Below are positions 9,078-17,823 of a stretch of DNA of 64,000 bases, in pieces. The notes beneath the pieces are model-generated. The model ran no database searches, was not told the DNA's origin, and saw only the letters and a list, made by a program, of their open reading frames with translations. This DNA comes from Nocardia neocaledoniensis (GTDB lineage: Bacteria > Actinomycetota > Actinomycetes > Mycobacteriales > Mycobacteriaceae), in NCBI RefSeq assembly GCF_003182135.1, contig NZ_QGTL01000008.1:62001-126000 (forward strand), given 5' to 3'. The position numbers were made by a program, and so were the translations under genes. The stretch's first letter is position 1. Each line of letters begins with the position of its first letter.

Positions 9078-11108
9078 CTACAGGCGCGCCGCCAGACGGG
9101 TGCCCTGGTCGATGGCGCGCTTGGCGTCGAGTTCGGCGGCCAGGTCGGCGCCGCCGATGAGGTGCAGGTCGACGCCCGCCGCGCGCAGCGGCTCCTCCAG
9201 CTCACGCACCGATTCCTGTCCGGCGCAGACGATCACGTTGTCGACCTCGAGGACGCGCGGCTTCTCGTGCTTCTCGCCGAAGCTGATGTGCAGCCCCCGG
9301 TCGTCGATGCGCTCGTAGTTCACGCCGCCGACCTGCTCGACGCCCTTGGCCTTGAGCGCGGCACGGTGCACCCAGCCGGAGGTCTTGCCGAGGTCCTTGC
9401 CGAAGGGGGTCGACTTGCGCTGCAACAGCACCACGTCGCGGGCGGCGGGGGCGGGCTTGGGCTGCTTGAGCTGGCCGCGGACCTGCTCGTCCTCGGAGTC
9501 GACGCCCCACTCTTCCTTCCACTCGTCGAGCTTGAGCGTGGGATGTCCTTCGACGGTGAGGAATTCGCTCACGTCGTAGCCGATGCCGCCCGCGCCGATC
9601 ACCGCGACCTTCTTGCCGACCGGCTTGGCCTCCTTCACCAGCTCGGCGTAGGACAGCACCATCGGGTGGTCGATGCCGGGGATGTTCGGGATGCGCGGGC
9701 GCACGCCGGTCGCCAGCACCACCGAGTCGTAGCCGCCCGCGAGGAGTTCCTCGGCGGTGACGCGCTTGGCGAGATGCAGGGTGACGCCGGTGAGTTCGAT
9801 CTTGCGGCGGAAGTAGCGGATCGACTCGTCGAACTCCTCCTTGCCGGGGATGCGCCGGGCGATGTCGAACTGGCCGCCGATCTTGTCGTCGGCCTCGAAC
9901 AGGTCGACGTGATGGCCGCGCTCGGCCAGGCTCACCGCCGCCGACAGCCCGGCCGGGCCCGCGCCGACCACGGCGATGCGCTTGGCCCGTCGCGTCGGCA
10001 GCAGCTGCAGCGTCGTTTCGCTGCCCGCGCGTGGGTTGACCAGGCACGACACCTTCTTGTTGCCGAAGGCGTGGTCCAGGCAGGCCTGGTTGCAGGCGAT
10101 GCAGGTGTTGATCTCGTCGGTGCGGTCACCCTTGGCCTTGTTGGCCCATTCCGGGTCGGCCAGCAGCGGGCGCGCCAGCGAGATCAGCGCCGCGTCGCCG
10201 CGGGTGAGGATCTCCTCGGCGATCTCGGGCATGTTGATGCGGTTGGACGCGCACACCGGGATGTTCACCTTGCGGGCGATCTTGGCGGTGAACTCCACGA
10301 ACGCCGCGCGCGGTACCGAGGTGACGATGGTGGGCACCCGCGCCTCGTGCCAGCCGATGTCGGTGTTGAGGATGTCGACGCCGACGGCCTCCAATTCCTG
10401 TGCCAGCGCGACGATCTCGTCGAAGGTCTGGCCCTTCTCCACCAGCTCGGCCATCGACAGCCGGAACACGATGATGAAGTCGGGGCCGACCGCGGCGCGG
10501 ATGCGCCGGGCGATCTCCACCGGCAGGCGGCGCCGGTTCTCCGGCGTGCCGCCCCACTTGTCGGTGCGCTTGTTCACCCGTGGCGCGAGGAACTGGTTGA
10601 TGAAATAGCCCTCACCGCCCATGATCTCGCAGCCGTCGTACCCGGCGAACTTGGCCAGCTCGGCACAGCGGGCGTAGTCGTCGATCGTGTTCTCGATGCC
10701 CTTGGCCGAGAGCGCACGCGGCTTGAACGGGTTGATCGCGGACTTGATCGCCGAGGCGGAGACGCTGGTGGGCATGTAGGAGTAGCGGCCGGCGTGCAGG
10801 ATCTGGATGGCGATCTTGCCGCCCTCGGCGTGCACCGCCTTGGTGATCCGGCGGTGCCGGTAGGCCTCGGTCTTGGTGGTGAGCTTGCCGCCGAACGGCA
10901 GCAGCCAGCCGGTGCGGTTGGGCGCGTAGCCGCCGGTGATGATCAGGCCGACGCCGCCGCGGGCGCGTTCGGCGAAGTAGGCGGCCAGCTTGTTGGTGTC
11001 CCAGGCGCGGTCCTCGAGACCGGTGTGCATGGAACCCATGACCACCCGGTTGCGCAGGGTGGTGTGGCCGAGGTCGAGTGGTTCGAACAGGTGGGGGTAT
11101 GCGGTCAT
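9078..11108 (-). CDS. fadH: NADPH-dependent 2,4-dienoyl-CoA reductase
   Basis: A 676-residue flavoprotein with the domain order of FadH. The N-terminal old-yellow-enzyme TIM barrel (1-340) has HAGRYSY and GGEGYFINQFLAPRVNKRTD. The 4Fe-4S cluster motif is CIACNQACLDHAF with further Cys near 345-365. A C-terminal FAD/NADPH domain has VVGAGPAGLSAAVSLAERGH and VIGAGGIGYDV. It removes 2,4-double bonds during beta-oxidation of polyunsaturated fatty acids. The start overlaps the PadR stop by 4 nt (ATGA), so the two genes are translationally coupled. Confidence 0.93.
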   Translation of the reverse strand: MTAYPHLFEPLDLGHTTLRNRVVMGSMHTGLEDRAWDTNKLAAYFAERARGGVGLIITGGYAPNRTGWLLPFGGKLTTKTEAYRHRRITKAVHAEGGKIAIQILHAGRYSYMPTSVSASAIKSAINPFKPRALSAKGIENTIDDYARCAELAKFAGYDGCEIMGGEGYFINQFLAPRVNKRTDKWGGTPENRRRLPVEIARRIRAAVGPDFIIVFRLSMAELVEKGQTFDEIVALAQELEAVGVDILNTDIGWHEARVPTIVTSVPRAAFVEFTAKIARKVNIPVCASNRINMPEIAEEILTRGDAALISLARPLLADPEWANKAKGDRTDEINTCIACNQACLDHAFGNKKVSCLVNPRAGSETTLQLLPTRRAKRIAVVGAGPAGLSAAVSLAERGHHVDLFEADDKIGGQFDIARRIPGKEEFDESIRYFRRKIELTGVTLHLAKRVTAEELLAGGYDSVVLATGVRPRIPNIPGIDHPMVLSYAELVKEAKPVGKKVAVIGAGGIGYDVSEFLTVEGHPTLKLDEWKEEWGVDSEDEQVRGQLKQPKPAPAARDVVLLQRKSTPFGKDLGKTSGWVHRAALKAKGVEQVGGVNYERIDDRGLHISFGEKHEKPRVLEVDNVIVCAGQESVRELEEPLRAAGVDLHLIGGADLAAELDAKRAIDQGTRLAARL

Positions 11109-11659
11109 GGGCGATGGTCACCTTTTCGCGGTCGCAGGGCCTGCAGTACTTCGTCGCACCATTCGACGTAGCCGGACTCCGCGCGGATGCCCGCGCGCAG
11201 CACCAGGTACTGGTGCAGAGCGGTGCCGGAGAGCTGATCCGGCGCCGGGAAGAATTTCTTCTCGCTGAGCTGGTACTCGTCGAGGCGCCGCGCGTGCTGC
11301 TCGCGGTGGCGGGCGACCTCGGCGCAGACGGCGTCGAGGTCGCCGTACGCGGCGCCGCGCACCTTCACGCCCAGCTCGGAGTTGGCCGGGCTCGACTCGG
11401 TGGGTTCGGCGATCCAGCGGGCCAGTTCGGCATGGCCCGCCGGCGCCACCGAATACACCTTCTTGTCGGGTTTCCCCTGCTGTTCGACCGATTCCACGGT
11501 CACCCAGCCGGAGTCCTCCATACGCTTGAGCACCCGGTAGATCTGCTGGTGGGTGGCACTCCAGAAGTAGCCGATCGACTTGTCGAATCGGCGCGCGAGC
11601 TCGTAGCCCGACCCGGCGCGTTCGCTGAGCGAGACCAGCAGCGCGTGTTCGAGTGCCAT
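11105..11659 (-). CDS. PadR family transcriptional regulator
   Basis: A 184-residue protein with the PadR winged helix at the N-terminus (ALLVSLSERAGSGYELARRFD..GYFWSATHQQIYRVLKRMEDSGWV) and a C-terminal helical dimer domain with the family's YQLSEKKFFP-type region. It begins at MALEHALLV (11659); upstream codons are open but unsupported. It is first gene of an operon with fadH (4-nt overlap), so it probably controls fadH, perhaps in response to an acyl-CoA or fatty acid (inference). Confidence 0.88.
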   Translation of the reverse strand: MALEHALLVSLSERAGSGYELARRFDKSIGYFWSATHQQIYRVLKRMEDSGWVTVESVEQQGKPDKKVYSVAPAGHAELARWIAEPTESSPANSELGVKVRGAAYGDLDAVCAEVARHREQHARRLDEYQLSEKKFFPAPDQLSGTALHQYLVLRAGIRAESGYVEWCDEVLQALRPRKGDHRP

Positions 11660-11773
11660 GGGGGGAGCGTATCCGGAACGCTCGGTACTATGCAACCAGG
11701 TTCATATGTTCGGCGGCGTGCCGAAACGCGCGTGTGTCCTGCCGTGCGGGCCGGCGCGCATTACGCTTCGGCC

Positions 11774-13108
11774 ATGACCGAGGTGAACGCGTCCGCGACC
11801 GTCGGCGAGGCGGCCGGACGCGGGCAGGTAGTGGCGTGGGGACTGTGGGACTGGGGATCGTCGGCCTTCCAAGCCGTCACGCTCACCTTCGTGTTCTCGG
11901 TGTATCTCACCGACAAGGTCGGCGACGACCTGCCGGGCGACACTCCGGCCAGCGCCTGGCTGGGGTGGGCACTGGCCGCCGCGGGCCTGGTCGTGGCGTT
12001 GACGGCGCCGGTCTGCGGGCAGTACTTCGACGCGGTGGGCTCCCGCAAACGCGCGCTGGCGACCCTGACCGCGCTCACCGTGGGCGCGATGTCGCTGATG
12101 TTCTTCGTGCACGACGACTACCACGACCTCTGGCTCGGCCTGGCCCTGCTGGCCTTCGCCTCGGCGGTGTTCGAGCTGGCCGGGGTGCCCTACAACGCGA
12201 TGATGCGCCAGGTGTCGACGCCGGCGACGGTCGGCCGGGTCTCCGGATTCGGCTGGGCGATGGGCTATTTCGGCGGCATCGTGCTGCTGCTCATCTGCTA
12301 CGTGGGATTCCTGGCCGGTGACGGCGACAGCCGCGGCGTGCTGGGGATGCCCACCGATCAGGGCCTCAATGTCCGGCTGGCGATCGTGCTGGCCGCGGTC
12401 TGGTTCACGGTCTTCGCGCTGCCGGTGCTGTTCGCGGTGCCCGAACTGCCGCGCACCACCGCCGATCCCGGCGCGGCGCGGGCGGGTTTCCTCGGCTCCT
12501 ACCGGGTGCTGTGGCGCGACGTGCGCGAGCTGTGGGACAGCGACCGGCACACCGTGTGGTTCCTGCTCGCCAGCGCGGTCTTCCGCGACGGACTGGCCGG
12601 GGTGTTCACCTTCGGCGCGGTGCTGGCGGTGCAGGTGTACGGCTTCGCCGACGCCGACGTGCTGCTGTTCGGGATCGCCGCCAATGTGGTGGCAGGCGCG
12701 GCGGCCATCGCGGCGGGACGCTTCGACGACCGGCTCGGGCCCAAGCGGGTGATCGTGGCCTCGCTGATCGGGATGCTGCTGTGCGGGCTGGTGCTGCTCG
12801 TGGTCTCGGGATCGCTGATGTTCTGGATCTTCGGGCTCGCCCTCACCGTGTTCGTCGGCCCGGCGCAGGCCTCGGCGCGCTCGTACCTGACGCGGCTGGC
12901 GCCGCCGGGGCGCGAAGGTCAGCTGTTCGGCCTGTACACGACCACCGGGCGGGCGGTGTCGTTCCTCGCGCCCGCGCTGTTCGGGGTGTTCGTCTCGGTG
13001 TTCCACAGCGATCGCGCCGGGATCGCCGGGCTGCTCGTCGTGCTGGCCGCGGGGTTGCTCGTGCTGCTGCCGGTGCGCGCGCCCGCCACCGCGCACGACG
13101 CGAAATAG
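11774..13108 (+). CDS. MFS transporter, Atg22-like (UMF1) family
   Basis: A 444-residue integral membrane protein with about 12 hydrophobic segments. The first helix has the Atg22-like signature WGLWDWGSSAFQAVTLTFVFSVYL, and the loop 2-3 motif is DAVGSRKR. Yeast Atg22 exports amino acids from the vacuole; bacterial members are uncharacterised permeases. ATG 11774 is preferred because membrane homology begins right after it, although the frame is open upstream. It is divergent from padR-fadH. Confidence 0.85.
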   Translation: MTEVNASATVGEAAGRGQVVAWGLWDWGSSAFQAVTLTFVFSVYLTDKVGDDLPGDTPASAWLGWALAAAGLVVALTAPVCGQYFDAVGSRKRALATLTALTVGAMSLMFFVHDDYHDLWLGLALLAFASAVFELAGVPYNAMMRQVSTPATVGRVSGFGWAMGYFGGIVLLLICYVGFLAGDGDSRGVLGMPTDQGLNVRLAIVLAAVWFTVFALPVLFAVPELPRTTADPGAARAGFLGSYRVLWRDVRELWDSDRHTVWFLLASAVFRDGLAGVFTFGAVLAVQVYGFADADVLLFGIAANVVAGAAAIAAGRFDDRLGPKRVIVASLIGMLLCGLVLLVVSGSLMFWIFGLALTVFVGPAQASARSYLTRLAPPGREGQLFGLYTTTGRAVSFLAPALFGVFVSVFHSDRAGIAGLLVVLAAGLLVLLPVRAPATAHDAK

Positions 13109-13233
13109 TGGTACTTCACTACGCGTGCGGGACCGGTGTTGTGTGTACGCCCGTACTCTGAGTTTCAGGCTATGCCCGGTGTGCGGTGTGTTACACCATG
13201 GACCGCATGCGGCCACAGCACCGGAAACACCCC

Positions 13234-13866
13234 TCAGTCAGCGGTTTTGGGCACCCAGCCGCCGATGCCCAGCGCGATCAGGCGCATCTGCATGACGGTG
13301 CGTTCGACCACCGCCGCCTCCTCGCGCGGTGTCGCCGCGACATAGGCCGCGATCCCGTCGGTGACCGTGGTGACCAGTAGGTCGGCCGCGATCTCGAGCT
13401 CGGTGGTGCTCCAGGTGTCGAGCGCGCGCAGCCGGGACAGGTCGGCCACGATCTCGCGCACGATCAGCTGCATCTCCCGCGCGATCTCCTGGCGCAGTGC
13501 GGCCGGGCCGCCGTGGCGCTCCCGGATGAGGAAGCCGAACAGCGCGCGCTTGGCTCCCACCTGCTCGAAGACGAACCGCACCGTATCGGCCAGATGCGCG
13601 TCCGGCTTGCGCCTGACCTCGCGCAATGCCAGCCGCAACGCCGTCACGCCCTCGTCGACCAGGGTGGCGCCGAGATCGTCGAGTGAGGCGAAATGGCGAT
13701 AGAACGCGGTCGGCACGATCCCCGCCGAGCGGGCGATCTCGCGCAGGCTCAGCGCCGCGAACCCGCGGTCGGCGGCCAGCGCCAGGGTGCCGTCGAGGAG
13801 GGCCGCCCTGGTGTGCGCTTTGCGCTCGTTGCGGGTTCCTGCCTGCTCAGTCACATCGGTGAGCAT
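13234..13866 (-). CDS. TetR family regulator of the desaturase operon
   Basis: About 210 residues: a TetR helix-turn-helix at roughly 20-65 (ALAADRGFAALSLREIARSAGIVPTAFYRHF) and a long helical effector domain. An in-frame ATG at 13881 is an alternative start. It is divergent from the ferredoxin-reductase/desaturase operon. Matching palindromes lie before both transcription units, so it probably represses both, most likely sensing acyl-CoA (inference from the neighbours). Confidence 0.85.
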   Translation of the reverse strand: MLTDVTEQAGTRNERKAHTRAALLDGTLALAADRGFAALSLREIARSAGIVPTAFYRHFASLDDLGATLVDEGVTALRLALREVRRKPDAHLADTVRFVFEQVGAKRALFGFLIRERHGGPAALRQEIAREMQLIVREIVADLSRLRALDTWSTTELEIAADLLVTTVTDGIAAYVAATPREEAAVVERTVMQMRLIALGIGGWVPKTAD

Positions 13867-13878
13867 ACATCCGTGCAC
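13863..13878. promoter_or_regulatory. Putative TetR operator 1 (autoregulatory)
   Basis: On the minus strand: GTGCAC-GGAT-GTATGC. It overlaps the start of the TetR gene. It matches operator 2 in half-site (GTGCAC), spacing (4 bp) and overall symmetry. Confidence 0.5.
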
Positions 13879-13960
13879 CATAGTCGCTTCCCTCGAGATG
13901 TTGCCCGGCTCACATCTTTGCCGGTTGACAGTGGGCCGGGGCCATCCGGCACACTAGTGA

Positions 13961-13976
13961 GTGTACAGGCGTGCAC
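13961..13976. promoter_or_regulatory. Putative TetR operator 2 (desaturase operon)
   Basis: GTGTAC-AGGC-GTGCAC, a near-perfect inverted repeat with a 4-bp centre. It lies 31 bp downstream of a TTGACA -35-like element (13925-13930) and upstream of the reductase gene. It shares half-sites with operator 1. Confidence 0.5.
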
Positions 13977-14024
13977 TGAAATGTGAATGGCATGCCGAAG
14001 GACTTCCGCAGAGGGGCAAGACGC

Positions 14025-15116
14025 ATGGTTGGCCTGATCGATCTGGTGCAGACGTTGACGACGCCGCACCCGTTGGACCGGTATCTGGAGCTCGTCAGCC
14101 CGGCGCGCACCGCCAGGGAGCTGCGCGCCGAGGTCACCCACGTCTCGCACGCCGTGCCGGACTCGGTGACCCTCACCCTGCGGTCGTCTCGGCAGTGGCG
14201 CGGCCACGCCGCGGGCCAGTACGTGCAGATCGGCGTCTCGATCAACGGTGTGCGCCACACCCGCTGCTACTCGCCGATCGACCCGGAGAGCCGCGGCGAC
14301 CGCTTCATCCAGCTGACCGTCCGCCGTCACCCCGGTGGGCTGGTCTCGAACTACCTGCACGAGCACGCCAAGCCCGGCATGGTCGTCGACCTGGCGCCGG
14401 CCGCCGGCGTGTTCGCGCTGCCCGAGCGGCGCCCCGACCGGGTGCTGCTGATCAGCGGCGGCAGCGGCATCACCCCGGTGCTGTCGATGTTGCGTACCCT
14501 CGATGCCGAGGGCTTCGACGGCGAGGTCACCTTCCTGCACTACGCGCGTTCGCCCGAGTTGGTGCCGCACCGTGCGGAACTGACCGCGATCACCAATCGC
14601 CGCCCCAACGTCCGGGTCGAGTACCGGTACCCGGTCGAGCCGGGCACCGTCGTCGACGGCGAAACCTCCACCGGCAGTGGGTTCTTCGACTACGACGAGC
14701 TCGAGCGGGTGGCGCCCTGGTTCGCCGACGCGCAGACCTTCGTCTGCGGGCCGCCGCCGCTGATGCGCGCCGTGCGCACCATCTTCGAGGCCGAGGGTCT
14801 CGAGGACCGGGTGCACAGCGAGGAGTTCACCCTCACCACGGTGCCCACCGACCCGGCCGAGGCCACCGGCACCGTGACCTTCTCCGACAGCGCCGTCGCC
14901 GCCGACAACACCGGAGCATCGCTGCTCGAACAGGCCGAATCGGCGGGCCTGACCCCGGAGTACGGCTGCCGCATGGGGATCTGCTTCTCCTGCACGGCGA
15001 CCAAGGTCTCCGGCTGCACCCGCAACCTGCGTACCGGCGAACTCGACGCCGATCCCGACAAGCAGATCCAGATCTGCGTGAACACCGCTGTCGGCGACGT
15101 CGACATCGCTCTCTAG
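14025..15116 (+). CDS. Ferredoxin reductase partner of acyl-CoA desaturase (Rv3230c-like)
   Basis: An electron-transfer flavoprotein. A FAD domain (HTRCYSPID, RRHPGGLVSNYLH) and a NAD(P) domain (LLISGGSGITPVLSML, FVCGPPPLM) are followed by a C-terminal plant-type 2Fe-2S ferredoxin with CRMGICFSC and a final Cys in IQICVN. It passes electrons to the membrane desaturase encoded 32 nt downstream. ATG 14025 is chosen for its GAGGGG site at 8 nt; an in-frame ATG at 13992 would add 11 residues. The arrangement resembles mycobacterial Rv3230c-desA3, from memory. Confidence 0.9.
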   Translation: MVGLIDLVQTLTTPHPLDRYLELVSPARTARELRAEVTHVSHAVPDSVTLTLRSSRQWRGHAAGQYVQIGVSINGVRHTRCYSPIDPESRGDRFIQLTVRRHPGGLVSNYLHEHAKPGMVVDLAPAAGVFALPERRPDRVLLISGGSGITPVLSMLRTLDAEGFDGEVTFLHYARSPELVPHRAELTAITNRRPNVRVEYRYPVEPGTVVDGETSTGSGFFDYDELERVAPWFADAQTFVCGPPPLMRAVRTIFEAEGLEDRVHSEEFTLTTVPTDPAEATGTVTFSDSAVAADNTGASLLEQAESAGLTPEYGCRMGICFSCTATKVSGCTRNLRTGELDADPDKQIQICVNTAVGDVDIAL

Positions 15117-15148
15117 ACGACCGAACACAACCAAGGGGAGACACAGCC

Positions 15149-16297
15149 ATGACGATTCTCACCGAAGGCAAAGACGGCCCGGTCATCCTGACCCCCGACC
15201 AGGTCGAGGAACTCGGCCAGGCGCTCGACGACCTGCGCGCCCGCATCGAGGCCGACCTCGGCGAGCGCGACCGCGACTACATCTACAAGATCATCAAGAC
15301 CCAGCGCGGCTTCGAGATCGCCGGCCGCGGCCTGATGTACCTCGGCTTCCTGCCGCCGTTCTGGCTGGCCGGCGTCGCCGCGCTCGGTGTGTCGAAGATC
15401 CTCGACAACATGGAGATCGGCCACAACGTCATGCACGGTCAGTACGACTGGATGCGTGAGCGCGGCATCAACTCCCGCGAATTCGACTGGGACACGGTCT
15501 GCCCGGCCGACCAGTGGAAGCACTCGCACAACTACATGCACCACACCTACACCAACGTCCACGACATGGACCGCGACATCGGCTACGGCATCCTGCGCAT
15601 CGACGAGGGCCAGAAGTGGAACCCCTACTACCTGGGCAACCCGCTCTACGCCTTCCTGCTGATGGTGCTGTTCGAGTGGGGCGTGATGGTGCACGACCTC
15701 GAGGCCGACAACATCGTCAAGGGCAAGCGCACCTGGGCCGAGCTCAAGCCGCTGCTCAAGGGGCAGGCCAGGAAGGCCGGCAAGCAGGTCCTCAAGGACT
15801 ACGTCGTCTTCCCGGCGCTGACCGGCCCGCTGTTCCTGCACACGCTGGCGGGCAACGCCGCGGCCAACCTCGTGCGCAACCTGTGGACCTTCTCGATCAT
15901 CTTCTGCGGCCACTTCCCGGCCGGTGTACAGACGTTCACCAAGGAGGAGACCGAGGTCGAGACCCGCGGTGAGTGGTACGTCCGGCAGATGCTCGGCTCG
16001 GCCAACATCAAGGGGTCCAAGCTGTTCCACATCATGTCGGGCAACCTGTCGCACCAGATCGAGCACCACCTGTTCCCCGACATCCCGGCCAACCGGTACC
16101 CGGAGATGGCGCCCGAGGTGAAGGCGCTGGCCGAGAAGTACGGCCTGCCCTACAACACCGGCCGTTTCTCGAAGCAGATCGGCTCGGTCTGGGCCAAGAT
16201 CTTCCTGCTGTCGGTGCCGGATCGCTTCGTCAAGAGGGCGCCCAAGCCCGGTGTTATCGTGATGCGTAATCGGAAGGCAACCGAAGTGGGCGTGTAA
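15149..16297 (+). CDS. desA3: Membrane acyl-CoA delta-9 desaturase
   Basis: A 382-residue integral membrane di-iron desaturase. The three histidine boxes are HNVMH, HSHNYMHH and HQIEHH, with hydrophobic pairs between them. It inserts a double bond in stearoyl/palmitoyl-CoA, making oleate for phospholipids and mycolate precursors. AAGGGGAG precedes the ATG. It is the second gene of the reductase-desaturase operon; the next gene starts directly at its stop codon. Confidence 0.92.
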   Translation: MTILTEGKDGPVILTPDQVEELGQALDDLRARIEADLGERDRDYIYKIIKTQRGFEIAGRGLMYLGFLPPFWLAGVAALGVSKILDNMEIGHNVMHGQYDWMRERGINSREFDWDTVCPADQWKHSHNYMHHTYTNVHDMDRDIGYGILRIDEGQKWNPYYLGNPLYAFLLMVLFEWGVMVHDLEADNIVKGKRTWAELKPLLKGQARKAGKQVLKDYVVFPALTGPLFLHTLAGNAAANLVRNLWTFSIIFCGHFPAGVQTFTKEETEVETRGEWYVRQMLGSANIKGSKLFHIMSGNLSHQIEHHLFPDIPANRYPEMAPEVKALAEKYGLPYNTGRFSKQIGSVWAKIFLLSVPDRFVKRAPKPGVIVMRNRKATEVGV

Positions 16298-16615
16298 ATG
16301 ATCGGGAAATTCGAAAGCAACAAAGATCTCGTCCAGGAATTGACGTCCTCCGGTGCCAGGCATGTCGGCAACATCGCGGCCCTGATCACCGGGGTCGTCG
16401 CCGAGGTCGCCAGGGAGATCGGTGAGTTCGTCACCGACGCGATCGAGATGAACGAGGCCGCCGCGGCCGCGCGCCGCGACGCCGAACAGCATCTCGACGT
16501 GGAGCCGGAGTTCGGCCGAGCCGTCGACCTCGACGAGCCGGCCGCGACCGAGCCCGCGCCGACGGTGTTCGCCGACGCCGACGTCGCCCCCGGCGACAAG
16601 GCCGACAAGGCCTGA
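16298..16615 (+). CDS. Small conserved protein coupled to the desaturase
   Basis: A 105-residue acidic protein whose ATG abuts the desaturase TAA, which argues for co-translation. An amphipathic, helix-forming N-terminal half (VQELTSSGARHVGNIAALITGVVAEVAREIGEFVTDAIEM) could lie on a membrane or pack against a partner. The C-terminal half is acidic, Pro/Ala-rich and probably disordered. I do not recognise the family. Position suggests an accessory of the desaturase system. Confidence 0.7.
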   Translation: MIGKFESNKDLVQELTSSGARHVGNIAALITGVVAEVAREIGEFVTDAIEMNEAAAAARRDAEQHLDVEPEFGRAVDLDEPAATEPAPTVFADADVAPGDKADKA

Positions 16616-16618
16616 GGC

Positions 16619-17149
16619 TCACCACACCGGCAGCCGCCTGCGGTGCTCGGTGACATCGGTGATCAGGTCCCGGTAGCCGTCGGTCAACTCGGCCAACCGG
16701 CACCAGTGCAGATGGGTGCGTGCCTCCCGTTGCCGCGGTGTCGTCATCTCGACCGGATCGCCGCCCAGCGCCTGCTGGGCGGCGATCCATTTCGCTGCCA
16801 TCCGATCGATCACCGCGCCGAGCGTCTCGGTGTGCAGCGACGCGCCCGCGCGGTGGGCGACATGGACCGCGACCCATTCATCGATCCGCGCGATCAGGCC
16901 GGCGCGCTCGCGGTCGATGTCGTCGATCACCTTGCCGCAGGCCGCCACCCGGCTGCTCGGCATGCCCGGCACCCGGGCCGTCTCGATCGCGGCACGCCTG
17001 CGTTCGTGGTGACGGGCGAGTCCGCCCGCCGCGTCGAGCACGGGATGTCGCCCGTCATCGGGCCCGCCGCGTTCCAGGAAGGCCCGTATCAACGCCGACG
17101 GCGGCGGAATCTGCGCGGTATCCACACGGAGGCCGGGATCGATCGGCAT
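16619..17149 (-). CDS. DUF4254 family protein
   Basis: A 176-residue helical protein with features I associate with DUF4254: HHERRRAAIE, IDDIDRERAGLIARID.W and the WIAAQQALGGDPVEMTTPRQREARTHLHWCRLAELTDGYRDLITDV end. Function unknown; members are common in Nocardia and Rhodococcus. It is convergent with the desaturase operon (stops 3 nt apart). Confidence 0.7.
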   Translation of the reverse strand: MPIDPGLRVDTAQIPPPSALIRAFLERGGPDDGRHPVLDAAGGLARHHERRRAAIETARVPGMPSSRVAACGKVIDDIDRERAGLIARIDEWVAVHVAHRAGASLHTETLGAVIDRMAAKWIAAQQALGGDPVEMTTPRQREARTHLHWCRLAELTDGYRDLITDVTEHRRRLPVW

Positions 17150-17496
17150 GGTGCACGCCCCTGGGAAATATCGAGCTGGCGGATACGCGGAGCCGGAGAG
17201 GACTCGAGACGTGTACTCCCCGGCGCCGACGCAGCCCCACCCCGGGCGTCGACGAATATCCGCGACGCTGCGGCGAGGAAGACGACCCGGGAAATCGGGA
17301 CCCTCTCAGGAAAGCGCGATTCGGCGCGCCCGCGCAATAGTGCGGTGTACAAAACGCCGGGGCAGTGGAAATCGTTATCGACCGTTACGGCGGTGTCACC
17401 GGCGGACGTCTTCGGTGTGACGCGGCGGCGCACTTCCGGCAATCGGATCCACGGAGGCCGCCGCGAATCCGCGCGTATGGACTAGCCTCGATAAAT

Positions 17497-17817
17497 GTGC
17501 CCGCCTATGTGTCCTCACCCGAACTGACCTTCGGGTTCCTGTTCGCGTTGGAAGACCCGCAGCGAATCGCCGATGTCGTCGGCGATCTGATGGAGCGGCG
17601 CGCCATCTCGGTGTTCCGGATCGCGCGCCTGTCCGACGACGCGGGCCCGCCCGAACGCTATGTGGTGAACTGGGCCGCCATCCCGCAGATCTCGATCACC
17701 ACCAGCGCACCCGAGGCCACCGACCTGCGCGAACAGCGGATCATGCTGGTAAACGCCTTCCTCGGGGAGAACGGCGAAGTGAGTCTGTACTCGGGAAACC
17801 CGCACGCGCCGAGCTGA
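17497..17817 (+). CDS. Conserved hypothetical protein, probably leaderless
   Basis: A 106-residue protein starting at GTG 17497. A TAGCCT -10 element (17484-17489) sits only 7 nt before the GTG with no Shine-Dalgarno, typical of an actinobacterial leaderless mRNA. The sequence is mixed alpha/beta (LTFGFLFALEDPQRIADVVGDLMERRAISVFRIARL) and resembles no family I can name. The upstream open frame (from 17365) lacks support. It is convergent with the ABC cluster. Confidence 0.6.
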   Translation: MPAYVSSPELTFGFLFALEDPQRIADVVGDLMERRAISVFRIARLSDDAGPPERYVVNWAAIPQISITTSAPEATDLREQRIMLVNAFLGENGEVSLYSGNPHAPS

Positions 17818-17823
17818 ACCCGC

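Noticed and set aside
7989..11171. 1060-codon plus-strand open frame over the APH-like gene and fadH
   Set aside because: Overlaps two well-supported genes in other frames and shows no domain.
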